In this document: positions 24,228 to 32,547 of the stretch, one piece after another
Layout of the letters: the number at the start of each line of letters is the position of its first letter
Position numbering within the stretch: position 1 is the first letter of the stretch
Source: Pigmentiphaga sp. H8
Lineage (GTDB): Bacteria > Pseudomonadota > Gammaproteobacteria > Burkholderiales > Burkholderiaceae_B
DNA length: 64,000 nt
Assembly (NCBI RefSeq): GCF_003854895.1
Contig: NZ_CP033966.1
Span: forward strand, 5,642,001 to 5,706,000
Direction: 5' to 3'
Translations under genes and position numbers: made by a program
The notes under the pieces: generated by a model
Seen by the model: the letters and a program-made list of their open reading frames with translations, nothing else
Databases searched by the model: none
What the model was told of the DNA's origin: nothing

Positions 24228-24995
24228 ATGCTTACCGAACCAGTGGCCAAAGTGACAGGGATCACACGCATGCAGCTCATCTCCCGTATCCCCGGCGATA
24301 CCCCGAACATCACGCGCCGGACCATCCGCGACCAGATCAGCGACAAGCTCGCCTACATGATTCACTCGGGCCTGCTGCGGCCGGGCGACGAATTGCCGTC
24401 CGAGCGCGAACTGGCGACCACGCTGGGCGTCTCGCGCGAGACCGTCCGCGCCGCCATCGGCGTGCTCCAGGCATGGCGCATGCTGGAAGTCAGCCAGGGC
24501 GCGCGCACCCGGGTGCTGGGACCGGGCGCGGTGGCGGTGCAGGATTCGGTCAGCACGTTGCGCGACCTGGGCGACCGGTCGCTGGAGGAAGTGGCCGAGG
24601 CGCGCGCCGCCGTGGAGATCCAGGTGATCCGCCTGGCCACGCGCCGCATCACGCCCGCGCAGTTGAACCGGCTGGACCGCCTGGTGGCGGACCAGGAAAC
24701 GATGATGGACGATCCCGTCCGCTTCCAGATCTCGGACCAGGAGTTCCACGAGGTGCTGTACCGCGCCTGCGGCAACGGCCTGCTGGCCGACGTGGTGTTC
24801 GACTTCTACGGCTATGCGCTGGAACACCGGCGCCGCGCCTTGCAGCGGTCGGGCGCCATCGCGCATAGCGTGACCGACCACCGCGCCATCGTCGCCGCGC
24901 TCAAGAGCGGCGACCCGGAAACCGCCGTGGCCGCCATGCAGCGGCACCTGGACCAGGTCCATCGCACCACGCAACAGGAACTCGATCACTCATGA
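24228..24995 (+). CDS. GntR/FadR-subfamily transcriptional regulator
   Basis: 255 residues. A ~30-residue tail, then the GntR wHTH (IRDQISDKLAYMIHSGLLRP, GDELPSERELATTLGVSRET, VRAAIGVLQAWRMLEVSQGA), then an FCD ligand domain with EARAAVEIQVIRLA, SDQEFHEVLYRA and the final TDHRAIVAALKSGDPETAVAAMQRHL, containing the Asp/His metal-binding pattern. GGAGA precedes ATG 24228. It is the third gene of the sugar-acid operon and overlaps the lactonase ATG by 4 bases, so it is probably the local regulator, acting at the AACTGGTCT inverted repeat upstream of the operon. Ligand: most likely a sugar acid of the pathway (inference). Confidence 0.9.
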   Translation: MLTEPVAKVTGITRMQLISRIPGDTPNITRRTIRDQISDKLAYMIHSGLLRPGDELPSERELATTLGVSRETVRAAIGVLQAWRMLEVSQGARTRVLGPGAVAVQDSVSTLRDLGDRSLEEVAEARAAVEIQVIRLATRRITPAQLNRLDRLVADQETMMDDPVRFQISDQEFHEVLYRACGNGLLADVVFDFYGYALEHRRRALQRSGAIAHSVTDHRAIVAALKSGDPETAVAAMQRHLDQVHRTTQQELDHS

Positions 24996-25912
24996 GCACC
25001 CCCACTTCCCTGGACCCGCGGGCCGAGAGCCTGTTCGGGCCCGACAGCCGGCTCGAACGCCTGTACACCGGCGCCACCTGGAGCGAAGGCCCCGTGTGGC
25101 TGGCCGCGCAGCGCATGGTGCTGTGGAGCGACATCCCCAACAACCGCATCCTGGCCTGGGACGAACGCGAGGGCGGACGGGTCTGGCGCGACCGGGTCGA
25201 GTTCACCAACGGCCACACCGCCTCGGCGGACGGCTCGCTGCTGCAGTGTTCGCACGGCATGCGCGCCATCCTGCGCACGCGCTTCGACAGCGCCGGCCGG
25301 CCCGGCACGGCCGAGGTGCTGGTCGACCGCTACCAGGGCCGCCGCCTGAATTCACCCAACGACCTGGTCGAGAAACGCGACGGCAGCATCTGGTTCACCG
25401 ATCCGCCCTACGGCATCCTGTCCGACCGCGAAGGCCACCAGGCACCGTCCGAGCTGCGCGCCAACTACGTGTTCCGCTACGACCCGGCCACCGGCGCGCT
25501 GGACGTCGCCAGCGACTTTCCCGAGGAACCCAACGGCCTGGCGTTCTCGCCCGACGAAAGCGTGCTGTACGTGACCGACACCTCGGCCGCGCTGCGCCAG
25601 GACGGCGGCGGCAACCACCACATCCTGGCCTTCGACGTGACCGGCGGGCGCACGCTGGCCCGCCCCCGCGTGTTCGCCGTGGTCGAGCCCGGGCTGGCCG
25701 ACGGCATACGGGTGGACGAACGCGGCTGGGTCTACACCAGCAGCGAGGACAGCGTCCAGGTCTACCACCCCGACGGCACCCGCCTGGCCCGCATCCCCGT
25801 CCCCGAGAAGGTCGGCAACCTGACTTTCGGCGGCGCCGCGCGCGACGAACTCTACATCTGCGCGTCGACGTCGCTGTATCGCATCCGCCTGAACACGAAC
25901 GGCCATTCCTGA
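24992..25912 (+). CDS. SMP-30/gluconolactonase-family lactonase
   Basis: 306 residues of the six-bladed SMP-30/Gnl/LRE propeller. Metal ligands are recognisable: Glu in TWSEGPVW, Asn in RLNSPNDLVE, Asn in EEPNGLAFSPDES and Asp in VLYVTDTSAAL. No signal peptide, so it opens a sugar lactone in the cytoplasm. Overlaps the GntR stop by 4 bases. In a pathway of the non-phosphorylating type it would come after a sugar dehydrogenase and feed the dehydratase at 27929; no sugar dehydrogenase of the usual type is encoded in the operon, so the lactone or its precursor may come from elsewhere. Confidence 0.9.
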   Translation: MSTPTSLDPRAESLFGPDSRLERLYTGATWSEGPVWLAAQRMVLWSDIPNNRILAWDEREGGRVWRDRVEFTNGHTASADGSLLQCSHGMRAILRTRFDSAGRPGTAEVLVDRYQGRRLNSPNDLVEKRDGSIWFTDPPYGILSDREGHQAPSELRANYVFRYDPATGALDVASDFPEEPNGLAFSPDESVLYVTDTSAALRQDGGGNHHILAFDVTGGRTLARPRVFAVVEPGLADGIRVDERGWVYTSSEDSVQVYHPDGTRLARIPVPEKVGNLTFGGAARDELYICASTSLYRIRLNTNGHS

Positions 25913-25921
25913 GATCCCGCC

Positions 25922-26848
25922 ATGAGCCAAGACACCCTTCTGCTGGTAGAAAAATGTTCACACTGCATCAGCTGGTACGACCCCGAGTCGGGCGAGCGGC
26001 TGCGCAGCCTGCCCCTTCCTGATTTCCCGCATGAGTTCGTGATCGACTCGGCGCAGCGCTACGTCTACGTGGGGCACTACGGCGTCGAGACCTCCGGCCA
26101 CGTCGGCCCGGGGGGATCCGCGATCCTGCAGATCGATATTCGTTCGGCCCAACTGGTAAGGTCTATAGACCTGTTCCCGTTCAACCGCATCCACGGCATG
26201 CAGATGGACCAGCACGACCGGCTCTACGCGCTGAGCGAGGAAAAGGCCATGCTGCTGGTGCTGGACCAGCCCGACACCGACACGGCGCCCAAGCGCGCGA
26301 TGCCCTCGGGCGGCGTGAAAAGCCATCTGTTCGTGCTGACGCGCGACGGCCAGACCGCCTTCAGCATGAACCTGCTCAGCCACACGGTGACGAAGCTGCG
26401 CCCCTGGGAACCACTGTCCCAGCCCGTGGCCTGCCATCCGGGACTCAAGCCCGAGGGCTGCTGCCTGAGCGAGGACGAGCGCACGCTGTTCGTCAGCAAC
26501 CGCTGGAGCAACACGCTGTCGGCCATCGACACCGAGACCATGGAGGTGCGCCTGACGGTGCCCTCGCGCGAGGACGCGACCCGCATCTATCGCGCCGGCA
26601 ACCGCCTCCTGGTGACGAACTACGGCGACCGCAGCGTTTCGGTGGTCGACCCCTCCACGCTGCGGGAAACGGGCTACGTGAAGATGGATGCGCGCGCCAT
26701 CGCGCTGTCGCTCGATCCCACCCGGCCGCTGGCCTACATCTCGCAGGACGACGACCGCGTCGGCGTGCTGGACCTGCAATCGCTGCGTTTCACGCGCTTC
26801 ATCGCCACGCAGCGCGAACCCGACGTCTCCCGGATCGTCCGGATCTGA
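25922..26848 (+). CDS. YncE-like beta-propeller protein
   Basis: 308 residues made of repeated strands of the YVTN/YncE type: LLLVEKCSHCISWYDPESGE, YVYVGHYGV, LFVLTRDGQTAFSMNLLSHT, LFVSNRWSNTLSAIDTETME, LLVTNYGDRSVSVVDPSTL, LAYISQDDDRVGVLDLQSL. This predicts a seven-bladed propeller. No signal peptide is seen, unlike many YncE proteins, so it is probably cytoplasmic. It may be a lactonase (some sugar-lactone enzymes have this fold) or a binding protein. It follows the SMP-30 lactonase by 9 bases, which could make it a second or alternative lactonase. Confidence 0.8.
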   Translation: MSQDTLLLVEKCSHCISWYDPESGERLRSLPLPDFPHEFVIDSAQRYVYVGHYGVETSGHVGPGGSAILQIDIRSAQLVRSIDLFPFNRIHGMQMDQHDRLYALSEEKAMLLVLDQPDTDTAPKRAMPSGGVKSHLFVLTRDGQTAFSMNLLSHTVTKLRPWEPLSQPVACHPGLKPEGCCLSEDERTLFVSNRWSNTLSAIDTETMEVRLTVPSREDATRIYRAGNRLLVTNYGDRSVSVVDPSTLRETGYVKMDARAIALSLDPTRPLAYISQDDDRVGVLDLQSLRFTRFIATQREPDVSRIVRI

Positions 26849-26878
26849 CCCCTTCACCCTCTTGATGGCTGACACTCC

Positions 26879-27907
26879 ATGACTACCCCTCTTCGTCCCG
26901 TCGTCGCGCTTACCCTGGGCGATCCGGCGGGCATCGGTCCCGAACTCGTCGCGCGGCTGCTGTCGCGGCCGGACGTCCCGCGCCAGGCCAATGTCGTGCT
27001 GGTCGGCGACCCCTGGCTGTGGGAGGAGGGCCAGCGCGTGGCCGGCGTACGGGTCGCGACCCGCGCGGTCGAGGACTTCGCCGAAGTCCGCGCGCGTCCG
27101 GACGCCGACGTACCCGCTTTCCTGCCGATGAACACCGTGGACCCGGTCGATGTGATCGTTGGCACGGCGCGGGCGGCGGGCGGCAAGTCCGTGCTGCAAG
27201 TGCTGGACCGCTGCATGACCGCGGCCATGGACGGCCAGATCGACGCCATCTGCTTCGCGCCGCTGAACAAGCACGCGATGAAGCTGGGCGGCCTGCGCCA
27301 CGAGGACGAGCTGCATCACTTCGCCGAGTACCTGGGCGTGACGACCTATTTCTGCGAATTCAACACCATGGATGCGCTGTGGACCTCGCGCATCTCGTCG
27401 CACATCCCCATCAAGGACGTGCCGCGCTACATCGACAAGGACCGCATCAAGGACGCCACGCGCCTGATCCACCGTTCCCTGCTGGCCAACGGCATCGCGG
27501 CCCCGCGCGTCGCGGTGGCCGCGCTCAACCCGCACGGCGGCGATGGCGGCACCTGCGGACGCGAGGAAGTCGAGATCATCGAACCCGCCGTGCGCGAACT
27601 GGTGGCCGAGGGCCTGCCCATCGAAGGCCCGTACCCGGCCGACACCATCTTCCTGAAGGCCCGCGACGGCCAGGTCGACGCCGTCGTCACCATGTATCAC
27701 GACCAGGGCCAGATCGCCATCAAGCTGCTGGGATTCTCGAAGGGCGTGACGGTCCAGGGCGGCCTGCCCATTCCCATCACCACGCCCGCCCACGGCACGG
27801 CCTACGACATTGCCGGCCAGGGCCGGGCCAACGACAACGCCATCGCCAACGCCTACGCCATCGCCTGCCGCATGGGCCTCGCCCAGCGCCAGGGCGCCAC
27901 CCGATAA
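26879..27907 (+). CDS. PdxA-family dehydrogenase (PdxA2-like, catabolic)
   Basis: 342 residues. Family motifs: LTLGDPAGIGPELVARLL; CFAPLNKHAMKLGGLRHEDELHHFAEYLG with a metal-binding His; VAVAALNPHGGDGGTCGREE; VVTMYHDQGQIAIKLLGF; and TTPAHGTAYDIAGQGRANDNA. PdxA itself makes pyridoxine precursor, but members in catabolic operons oxidise other 4-phospho-hydroxy acids such as D-erythronate- or threonate-4-phosphate. The location between a propeller and a sugar-acid dehydratase favours such a catabolic role. A kinase that would make the phosphorylated substrate is not in the operon, so an unphosphorylated substrate should be considered. Confidence 0.88.
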   Translation: MTTPLRPVVALTLGDPAGIGPELVARLLSRPDVPRQANVVLVGDPWLWEEGQRVAGVRVATRAVEDFAEVRARPDADVPAFLPMNTVDPVDVIVGTARAAGGKSVLQVLDRCMTAAMDGQIDAICFAPLNKHAMKLGGLRHEDELHHFAEYLGVTTYFCEFNTMDALWTSRISSHIPIKDVPRYIDKDRIKDATRLIHRSLLANGIAAPRVAVAALNPHGGDGGTCGREEVEIIEPAVRELVAEGLPIEGPYPADTIFLKARDGQVDAVVTMYHDQGQIAIKLLGFSKGVTVQGGLPIPITTPAHGTAYDIAGQGRANDNAIANAYAIACRMGLAQRQGATR

Positions 27908-27928
27908 CTTTCCTTCTTGCGAACCATC

Positions 27929-29101
27929 ATGAAAATCAAATCCGTCCGCGCCCGCGTCTTCGAATGGAAGGGCAAGACCGTTCCGCCCCAGGCCAACTTC
28001 TGCTCCAACGCCATGGATGCCCTGTACGACCGCGGCGATTCCATGAAGACTTTCCGCTTCCACGGCTGGACCGTGGTCGAGATCGAGACCGACGACGGCA
28101 TCGTCGGCCTGGGCAACGTCGCGCTGGCGCCCCACATCGCCAAGGCCATCATCGATCAGTACCTGGCCCCGCTGGTCGTCGGCCAGGACCCCTGGGACTA
28201 TGAATACCTGTGGCAGCGCATGTACCGCTCCACGCTGGCCTGGGGCCGCAAGGGCGTGGCCATGGCGGCCATCTCGGCGGTGGACCTGGCGATCTGGGAC
28301 ATCCTGGGCAAGTCGGTGAACAAGCCGGTGTTCAAGCTGCTGGGCGGCCGCACCAAGGAACGCATTCCCTGCTACTACTCCAAGCTGTACCGGGGCGACC
28401 TGAAGGCCATGCAGGAAGAGGCGCAGACCTTCCTGGACCAGGGCTTCACCGCGTTCAAGATGCGCTTCGGCTACGGCCCCAACCATGGCACGCGCGGCGT
28501 GGCCGAGAACCTGAAATCGGTGGAGGCCGTGCGCGAGGTCATCGGCTACGAGTCCGACCTGATGCTGGAGTGCTACATGGGCTGGGACCTGGACTACGCG
28601 CGCCGCATGCTGCCCAGGCTGGAGAAGTTCGAGCCGCGCTGGCTGGAAGAGCCCGTCATCGCCGACGACGTCGACGGCTATGCCGAACTGTCGCGCCTGA
28701 GCGCCATTCCCATCTCGGGCGGGGAACACGAATTCACGCTGCACGGCTTCCGCCAGTTGCTGGACAAGAAGGCGGTATCGGTCGTGCAGTACGACACCAA
28801 CCGCGTCGGCGGCATCACCGCGGCCCACAAGATCAACGCGCTGTGCGAGGCGCATTCGATACCCGTGATCCCGCACGCCGGCCAGATGCACAACTACCAC
28901 CTGACCATGAGCACGCTGGCCTCGCCCATGAGCGAGTACTTCCCGCAGTTCGACGTGGAAGTGGGCAACGAGCTCTTCTACTACATCTTCAAGGGCGAAC
29001 CCGTCGCCAAGGACGGCTTCCTGCAGCTGGACGACACGCTGCCGGGCCTGGGCCTGACCCTGAACACCGATTATCTCGATCAATTCCAGATCAGCGAGTA
29101 A
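27929..29101 (+). CDS. Enolase-superfamily sugar-acid dehydratase (L-rhamnonate dehydratase-like)
   Basis: 390 residues of the mandelate racemase/muconate lactonising group. An N-terminal capping domain (to ~125) is followed by the barrel with FKMRFGYGPNHGTRG (strand 2), LMLECYMGWDLDYA (first metal ligand region, Glu instead of Asp), RWLEEPVIADD (Glu) and ISGGEHEFTLHGF (Glu), then VQYDTNRVGG and VIPHAGQMHNYHL for the Asp-His dyad. The GEH motif and Asp-His pair are those of the rhamnonate dehydratase subgroup. It should dehydrate an aldonic acid to a 2-keto-3-deoxy acid with Mg. Start ATG 27929, 21 bases after the PdxA-like gene. Confidence 0.88.
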   Translation: MKIKSVRARVFEWKGKTVPPQANFCSNAMDALYDRGDSMKTFRFHGWTVVEIETDDGIVGLGNVALAPHIAKAIIDQYLAPLVVGQDPWDYEYLWQRMYRSTLAWGRKGVAMAAISAVDLAIWDILGKSVNKPVFKLLGGRTKERIPCYYSKLYRGDLKAMQEEAQTFLDQGFTAFKMRFGYGPNHGTRGVAENLKSVEAVREVIGYESDLMLECYMGWDLDYARRMLPRLEKFEPRWLEEPVIADDVDGYAELSRLSAIPISGGEHEFTLHGFRQLLDKKAVSVVQYDTNRVGGITAAHKINALCEAHSIPVIPHAGQMHNYHLTMSTLASPMSEYFPQFDVEVGNELFYYIFKGEPVAKDGFLQLDDTLPGLGLTLNTDYLDQFQISE

Positions 29102-29106
29102 ACACC

Positions 29107-30096
29107 ATGCGCGTCATCCAATTCATCGAAGACGGCCAGCTTTGCGTGGGCGTCGTGGCCGGCGACGACGAGATCGAAGTCAGTTCCGCCCGCGAGGGCG
29201 TCTACGGCCTGGCCTTGCAGGCGGCGCGCGAAGGCGTGCCGCTGGAAGCGCTGATCCGGCGCCAGGCCTCCAGCCGCCGTGTCCGCTACCAGTCGCTGGT
29301 GGACGAGCGGCGCCTGCTGCCGCCGGTCACTCATCCCGACGCCGCCCGCATGCTGATCTCGGGCACCGGCCTGACCCACCTGGGCAGCGCGGCCTCGCGC
29401 GATGCCATGCACGCCAAGCTGCAGGAAGACACCAACCTGACCGACTCCATGAAGATGTTCAAGCTGGGCGTCGAGGGCGGCAAGCCGGCGGCGGGCCAGG
29501 CGGGGGCGCAGCCCGAATGGTTCTACAAGGGCGACGGCAGCCTGCTGGTGGCACCGGAATGCGACTTCCCCGTGCCCGGCTTCGCGCTGGACGCGGGCGA
29601 GGAACCCGAGCTGGTGGGCGTCTACCTGGTGGACGACCAGGGCGCGCCGCGCCGCATCGGCTTCGCCGTGGGCAACGAATTCTCGGACCACCTGACCGAG
29701 CGCTTCAACTACCTGTGGCTGGCGCATTCCAAGCTGCGGCCGTGCGCCTTCGGGCCGGAGCTGCTGCTGGGCGAACTGCCCGCCGACCTGCGGGGCGCCA
29801 GCCGCATCGTGCGCGGCGGCGAAGTCCTGTGGGAGAAGCCCTTCGTCACCGGCGAGGCCAACATGAGCCACACCCTGGCCAACCTGGAACACCACCACTT
29901 CAAGTACCCGCAGTTCCGCCGTCCCGGCGACCTGCACGTGCACTATTTCGGCACGGCCACGCTGAGCTTCTCCGACCAGATCCGCACCGTGGACGGCGAC
30001 CGCTTCGAGATCTCGCTGGACGGCTTCGGCCGCCCCCTGCGCAACGCGGTCCGCTTCGAACCCGCCCCGGCCATGGTCGGCGTCACGTCCCTGTAG
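29107..30096 (+). CDS. AraD1-type FAH-fold 2-keto-3-deoxy sugar-acid dehydratase
   Basis: 329 residues of the fumarylacetoacetate hydrolase superfamily, in the longer AraD1 branch. Recognisable are GTGLTHLGSAASRDAMHAKL, EWFYKGDGSLL, the metal-ligand Glu segments EEPELVGVYLVDD, and GNEFSDHLTE. Known AraD1 proteins convert 2-keto-3-deoxy-pentonates to alpha-ketoglutarate semialdehyde. Position directly after a sugar-acid dehydratase and before an aldehyde dehydrogenase fits exactly that step. A hydrolase acting on 2,4-diketo acids is the alternative. Gap of 5 bases from the dehydratase and 7 to the next gene. Confidence 0.87.
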   Translation: MRVIQFIEDGQLCVGVVAGDDEIEVSSAREGVYGLALQAAREGVPLEALIRRQASSRRVRYQSLVDERRLLPPVTHPDAARMLISGTGLTHLGSAASRDAMHAKLQEDTNLTDSMKMFKLGVEGGKPAAGQAGAQPEWFYKGDGSLLVAPECDFPVPGFALDAGEEPELVGVYLVDDQGAPRRIGFAVGNEFSDHLTERFNYLWLAHSKLRPCAFGPELLLGELPADLRGASRIVRGGEVLWEKPFVTGEANMSHTLANLEHHHFKYPQFRRPGDLHVHYFGTATLSFSDQIRTVDGDRFEISLDGFGRPLRNAVRFEPAPAMVGVTSL

Positions 30097-30103
30097 AACC
30101 GAC

Positions 30104-31546
30104 ATGAATACACCGGAATACCATCTTTACATAGCCGGCGAATGGGTGCCGGGCGTTTCCGCCCGCCCCAACGTCAACCCCTCGGACACCAGCGACGTGA
30201 TCGGCCTGTACGCGCAGGCCGACGCCGAGCTGGCGCGCCGCGCCATCGCCGCGGCGGCACAGGCCCGGCCGGCCTGGGGCGCGTCCACGCCCCAGCAGCG
30301 CTTCGACGTGCTGGACGCGGTCGGCAACGAACTGCTGGCGCGCAAGGAAGAAATCGGCCGCATGCTGTCGCGCGAGGAAGGCAAGACCCTGCCCGAGGGC
30401 ATGGGCGAGGTCGCGCGCGCCGCCATGATCTTCAAGTTCTTCGCCGGCGAGGCGCTGCGCACGCCGGGCGACCTGCTGCCGTCGGTGCGGCCCAACGTCG
30501 GCGTGGAAGTGTTCCGCCAGCCCGTGGGCACGGTCGGCCTGATCACGCCGTGGAACTTCCCCATTGCCATCCCCGCGTGGAAGATCGCGCCGGCGCTGAC
30601 TTACGGCAACACCGTGGTCTTCAAACCCGCCGAACTGGTGCCGGGCTCGGCCTGGCTGCTGGCCGAGATCCTGTCGCGCACCGCGCTGCCCAAGGGCGCG
30701 TTCAACCTCGTCATGGGCGCGGGCTCGGCCGTCGGCCAGGCCTTCGTCGATTCCCCCGAGGTCCAGGCCATCAGCTTCACCGGCTCGGTGGCCACCGGCC
30801 GCCGCATCATCGCCGGCGCCACCGCGCGCGGCGCCAAGGTGCAATGCGAGATGGGCGGCAAGAACCCGCTGGTGGTGCTGGACGACGCCAACCTGGAGCA
30901 GGCCGTGGAAACCGCGGTGCAGGGTTCGTATTTTTCCACCGGCCAGCGGTGCACGGCGTCGAGCAAGCTGATCGTGACCGCCGGCATCCATGACCGCTTC
31001 GTGCAGGCGATGCGGGAGCGCATGGCGAAGCTGAACGTCGGCCACGCGCTGCGCGCCGGCGTGGACATCGGACCCGTGGTGGACGAGCGCCAGCTGGCGC
31101 AGAACCTGTCCTACCTGGACATCGCCCGCCGCGAGGGCGCGCAGGCCGTCATCGGCGGCGAAACGCTGGAGCGCGACACCGTCGGCCATTTCCAGGCGCC
31201 CGCGCTGGTAACGGGCACCGAGCCCGGCATGCGCATCAATCGCGAGGAAGTCTTCGGCCCCGTCGCCAGCGTGCTGCGCGCCCGCGACTACGACGAGGCC
31301 CTGCACCTGGCCAACGACACCGAGTTCGGCCTGGCCTCCGGCATCTGCACGACCTCGCTCAAGCACGCCACGCATTTCCGGCAGCACGCGCAGGCGGGCA
31401 TGGTGATGGTAAACCTGCCCACGGCCGGGGTCGACTATCACGTGCCCTTCGGCGGCACCAAGGCTTCGTCCTACGGCCCGCGCGAGCAGGGCCGCCACGC
31501 GGCCGAGTTCTACACCACGGTCAAGACCGCCTACATCGCAAGCTGA
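30104..31546 (+). CDS. Aldehyde dehydrogenase (alpha-ketoglutarate semialdehyde dehydrogenase-like)
   Basis: 480 residues of the NAD(P) aldehyde dehydrogenase superfamily. ITPWNFPIAIPAWKIAPALT, SFTGSVATGRRIIA, CEMGGKNPLVVLDDANLE (Glu) and YFSTGQRCTASSKLIV (catalytic Cys) are all intact, and the C-terminal FGGTKASSYGPREQGRHAAEFYTTVKTAY is typical of the KGSADH branch. It would complete the route by oxidising alpha-ketoglutarate semialdehyde to alpha-ketoglutarate for the TCA cycle. It lies in the same operon as the SMP-30 lactonase, dehydratase and AraD1-like gene. Confidence 0.92.
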   Translation: MNTPEYHLYIAGEWVPGVSARPNVNPSDTSDVIGLYAQADAELARRAIAAAAQARPAWGASTPQQRFDVLDAVGNELLARKEEIGRMLSREEGKTLPEGMGEVARAAMIFKFFAGEALRTPGDLLPSVRPNVGVEVFRQPVGTVGLITPWNFPIAIPAWKIAPALTYGNTVVFKPAELVPGSAWLLAEILSRTALPKGAFNLVMGAGSAVGQAFVDSPEVQAISFTGSVATGRRIIAGATARGAKVQCEMGGKNPLVVLDDANLEQAVETAVQGSYFSTGQRCTASSKLIVTAGIHDRFVQAMRERMAKLNVGHALRAGVDIGPVVDERQLAQNLSYLDIARREGAQAVIGGETLERDTVGHFQAPALVTGTEPGMRINREEVFGPVASVLRARDYDEALHLANDTEFGLASGICTTSLKHATHFRQHAQAGMVMVNLPTAGVDYHVPFGGTKASSYGPREQGRHAAEFYTTVKTAYIAS

Positions 31547-31566
31547 AAACCATCCAGGAGACGAAC

Positions 31567-32547
31567 ATGCACTTCCCCACCCCACGCAAGCTGGCCCTGG
31601 CCGCCGCCTGCACACTGTTTGCCGCGCCCGCCGTCCAGGCCCAGGGCAACTTTCCCAGCCAGCCGGTCAGGATCATCGTCGGCTCGGAGCCCGGCAGCGC
31701 GCCGGACGTGCTGGCCCGCGTGCTGGGCAAGGAACTGTCCGCGGGGCTGGGGCAGGCCATCATCGTCGAGAACCGCGCCGGCGCCACCGGCACCATAGGC
31801 GCCAACGCGGTGGCCTCGGCCGCGCCCGACGGCTACACGCTGCTGATGGGCACGGTGTCCAACATCGCGCTGGCCCCGTCCTTCTACCCCATCAAGTACA
31901 AGCCCACCGAAAGCTTCACCCCCATCAGCATGGTCGCCTCGGTGCCGCTGGTGCTGGTGGCGTCCCCGGCCACCGGCATCGCCAGCGTCGAGCAGCTGCG
32001 CGCCAAGCTCAAGCAGGCGCCCAAGGGCTCGTACAGCTATTCCTCGCCCGGTGTGGGCGGCCCCCAGCACCTGGCCGGCGTGCTGCTGGGCAAGCAGATG
32101 GGCACGGAACTGCTGCACGTCCCGTACAAGAGCGGCGGCGCGGCGCTGACCGCGGTGGCGGGCGGCGAGACCCAGGTCGGCTTCGCCGGCATCGCCGCCG
32201 CCATCGGGCTGGTGCAGGCCAAGCGCGTGACGCCCCTGTTCGTGACCGCCGGCCAGCGCTTCCCGCAGTTCCCTAACGTGCCATCCGCGCCGGAAGCCGG
32301 CCTGCCCGAACTGGACGTGGACAACTGGCACGCGCTGTTCGCGCCGGCCGGCCTGCCCGCGCCGGTGCGCGCCGCGCTGGAGGCGGCGGTCAACAAGGCC
32401 TTGCAGTCTCCCGAGGTGAAGAAGCAGTTCGAATCGCTGGGCGCCGCGCCCACCGGCAGCACCGGCAAGGAGCTGGCCGAGAAAGTCACCGCGGAAACCG
32501 CGCGCTGGACGAAAATCGTCGACGACAACGGCATCAAGGCACAGTAG
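31567..32547 (+). CDS. Bug/TctC-type periplasmic receptor paired with a second sulfatase
   Basis: 326 residues, signal peptide cleaved near residue 25 (PAVQA/QGNFPSQP). First ligand loop GSEPGSAPDVLAR, the same PGSAPD form as the receptor at 21655. Second loop RAGATGTIGANAVA, then DGYTLLMGTVSNIAL. AGGAGACGAAC precedes ATG 31567. Its TAG stop is directly followed by the sulfatase ATG with no spacer, so receptor and sulfatase must be co-translated. Two receptors in one operon suggest two ligands or two forms of one ligand. Confidence 0.92.
   Translation: MHFPTPRKLALAAACTLFAAPAVQAQGNFPSQPVRIIVGSEPGSAPDVLARVLGKELSAGLGQAIIVENRAGATGTIGANAVASAAPDGYTLLMGTVSNIALAPSFYPIKYKPTESFTPISMVASVPLVLVASPATGIASVEQLRAKLKQAPKGSYSYSSPGVGGPQHLAGVLLGKQMGTELLHVPYKSGGAALTAVAGGETQVGFAGIAAAIGLVQAKRVTPLFVTAGQRFPQFPNVPSAPEAGLPELDVDNWHALFAPAGLPAPVRAALEAAVNKALQSPEVKKQFESLGAAPTGSTGKELAEKVTAETARWTKIVDDNGIKAQ

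Noticed and set aside
26879..27907. pdxA for vitamin B6 synthesis
   Set aside because: No ksgA or surA neighbourhood; the gene is embedded in a sugar-acid operon, fitting a catabolic PdxA2-type enzyme.
25958..29083. A 1041-codon open frame on the minus strand opposite the propeller, PdxA-like and dehydratase genes
   Set aside because: The plus-strand frames have clear family motifs; the antisense product is rich in Arg, His, Gly and Val without motifs, as expected for a shadow in GC-rich DNA.
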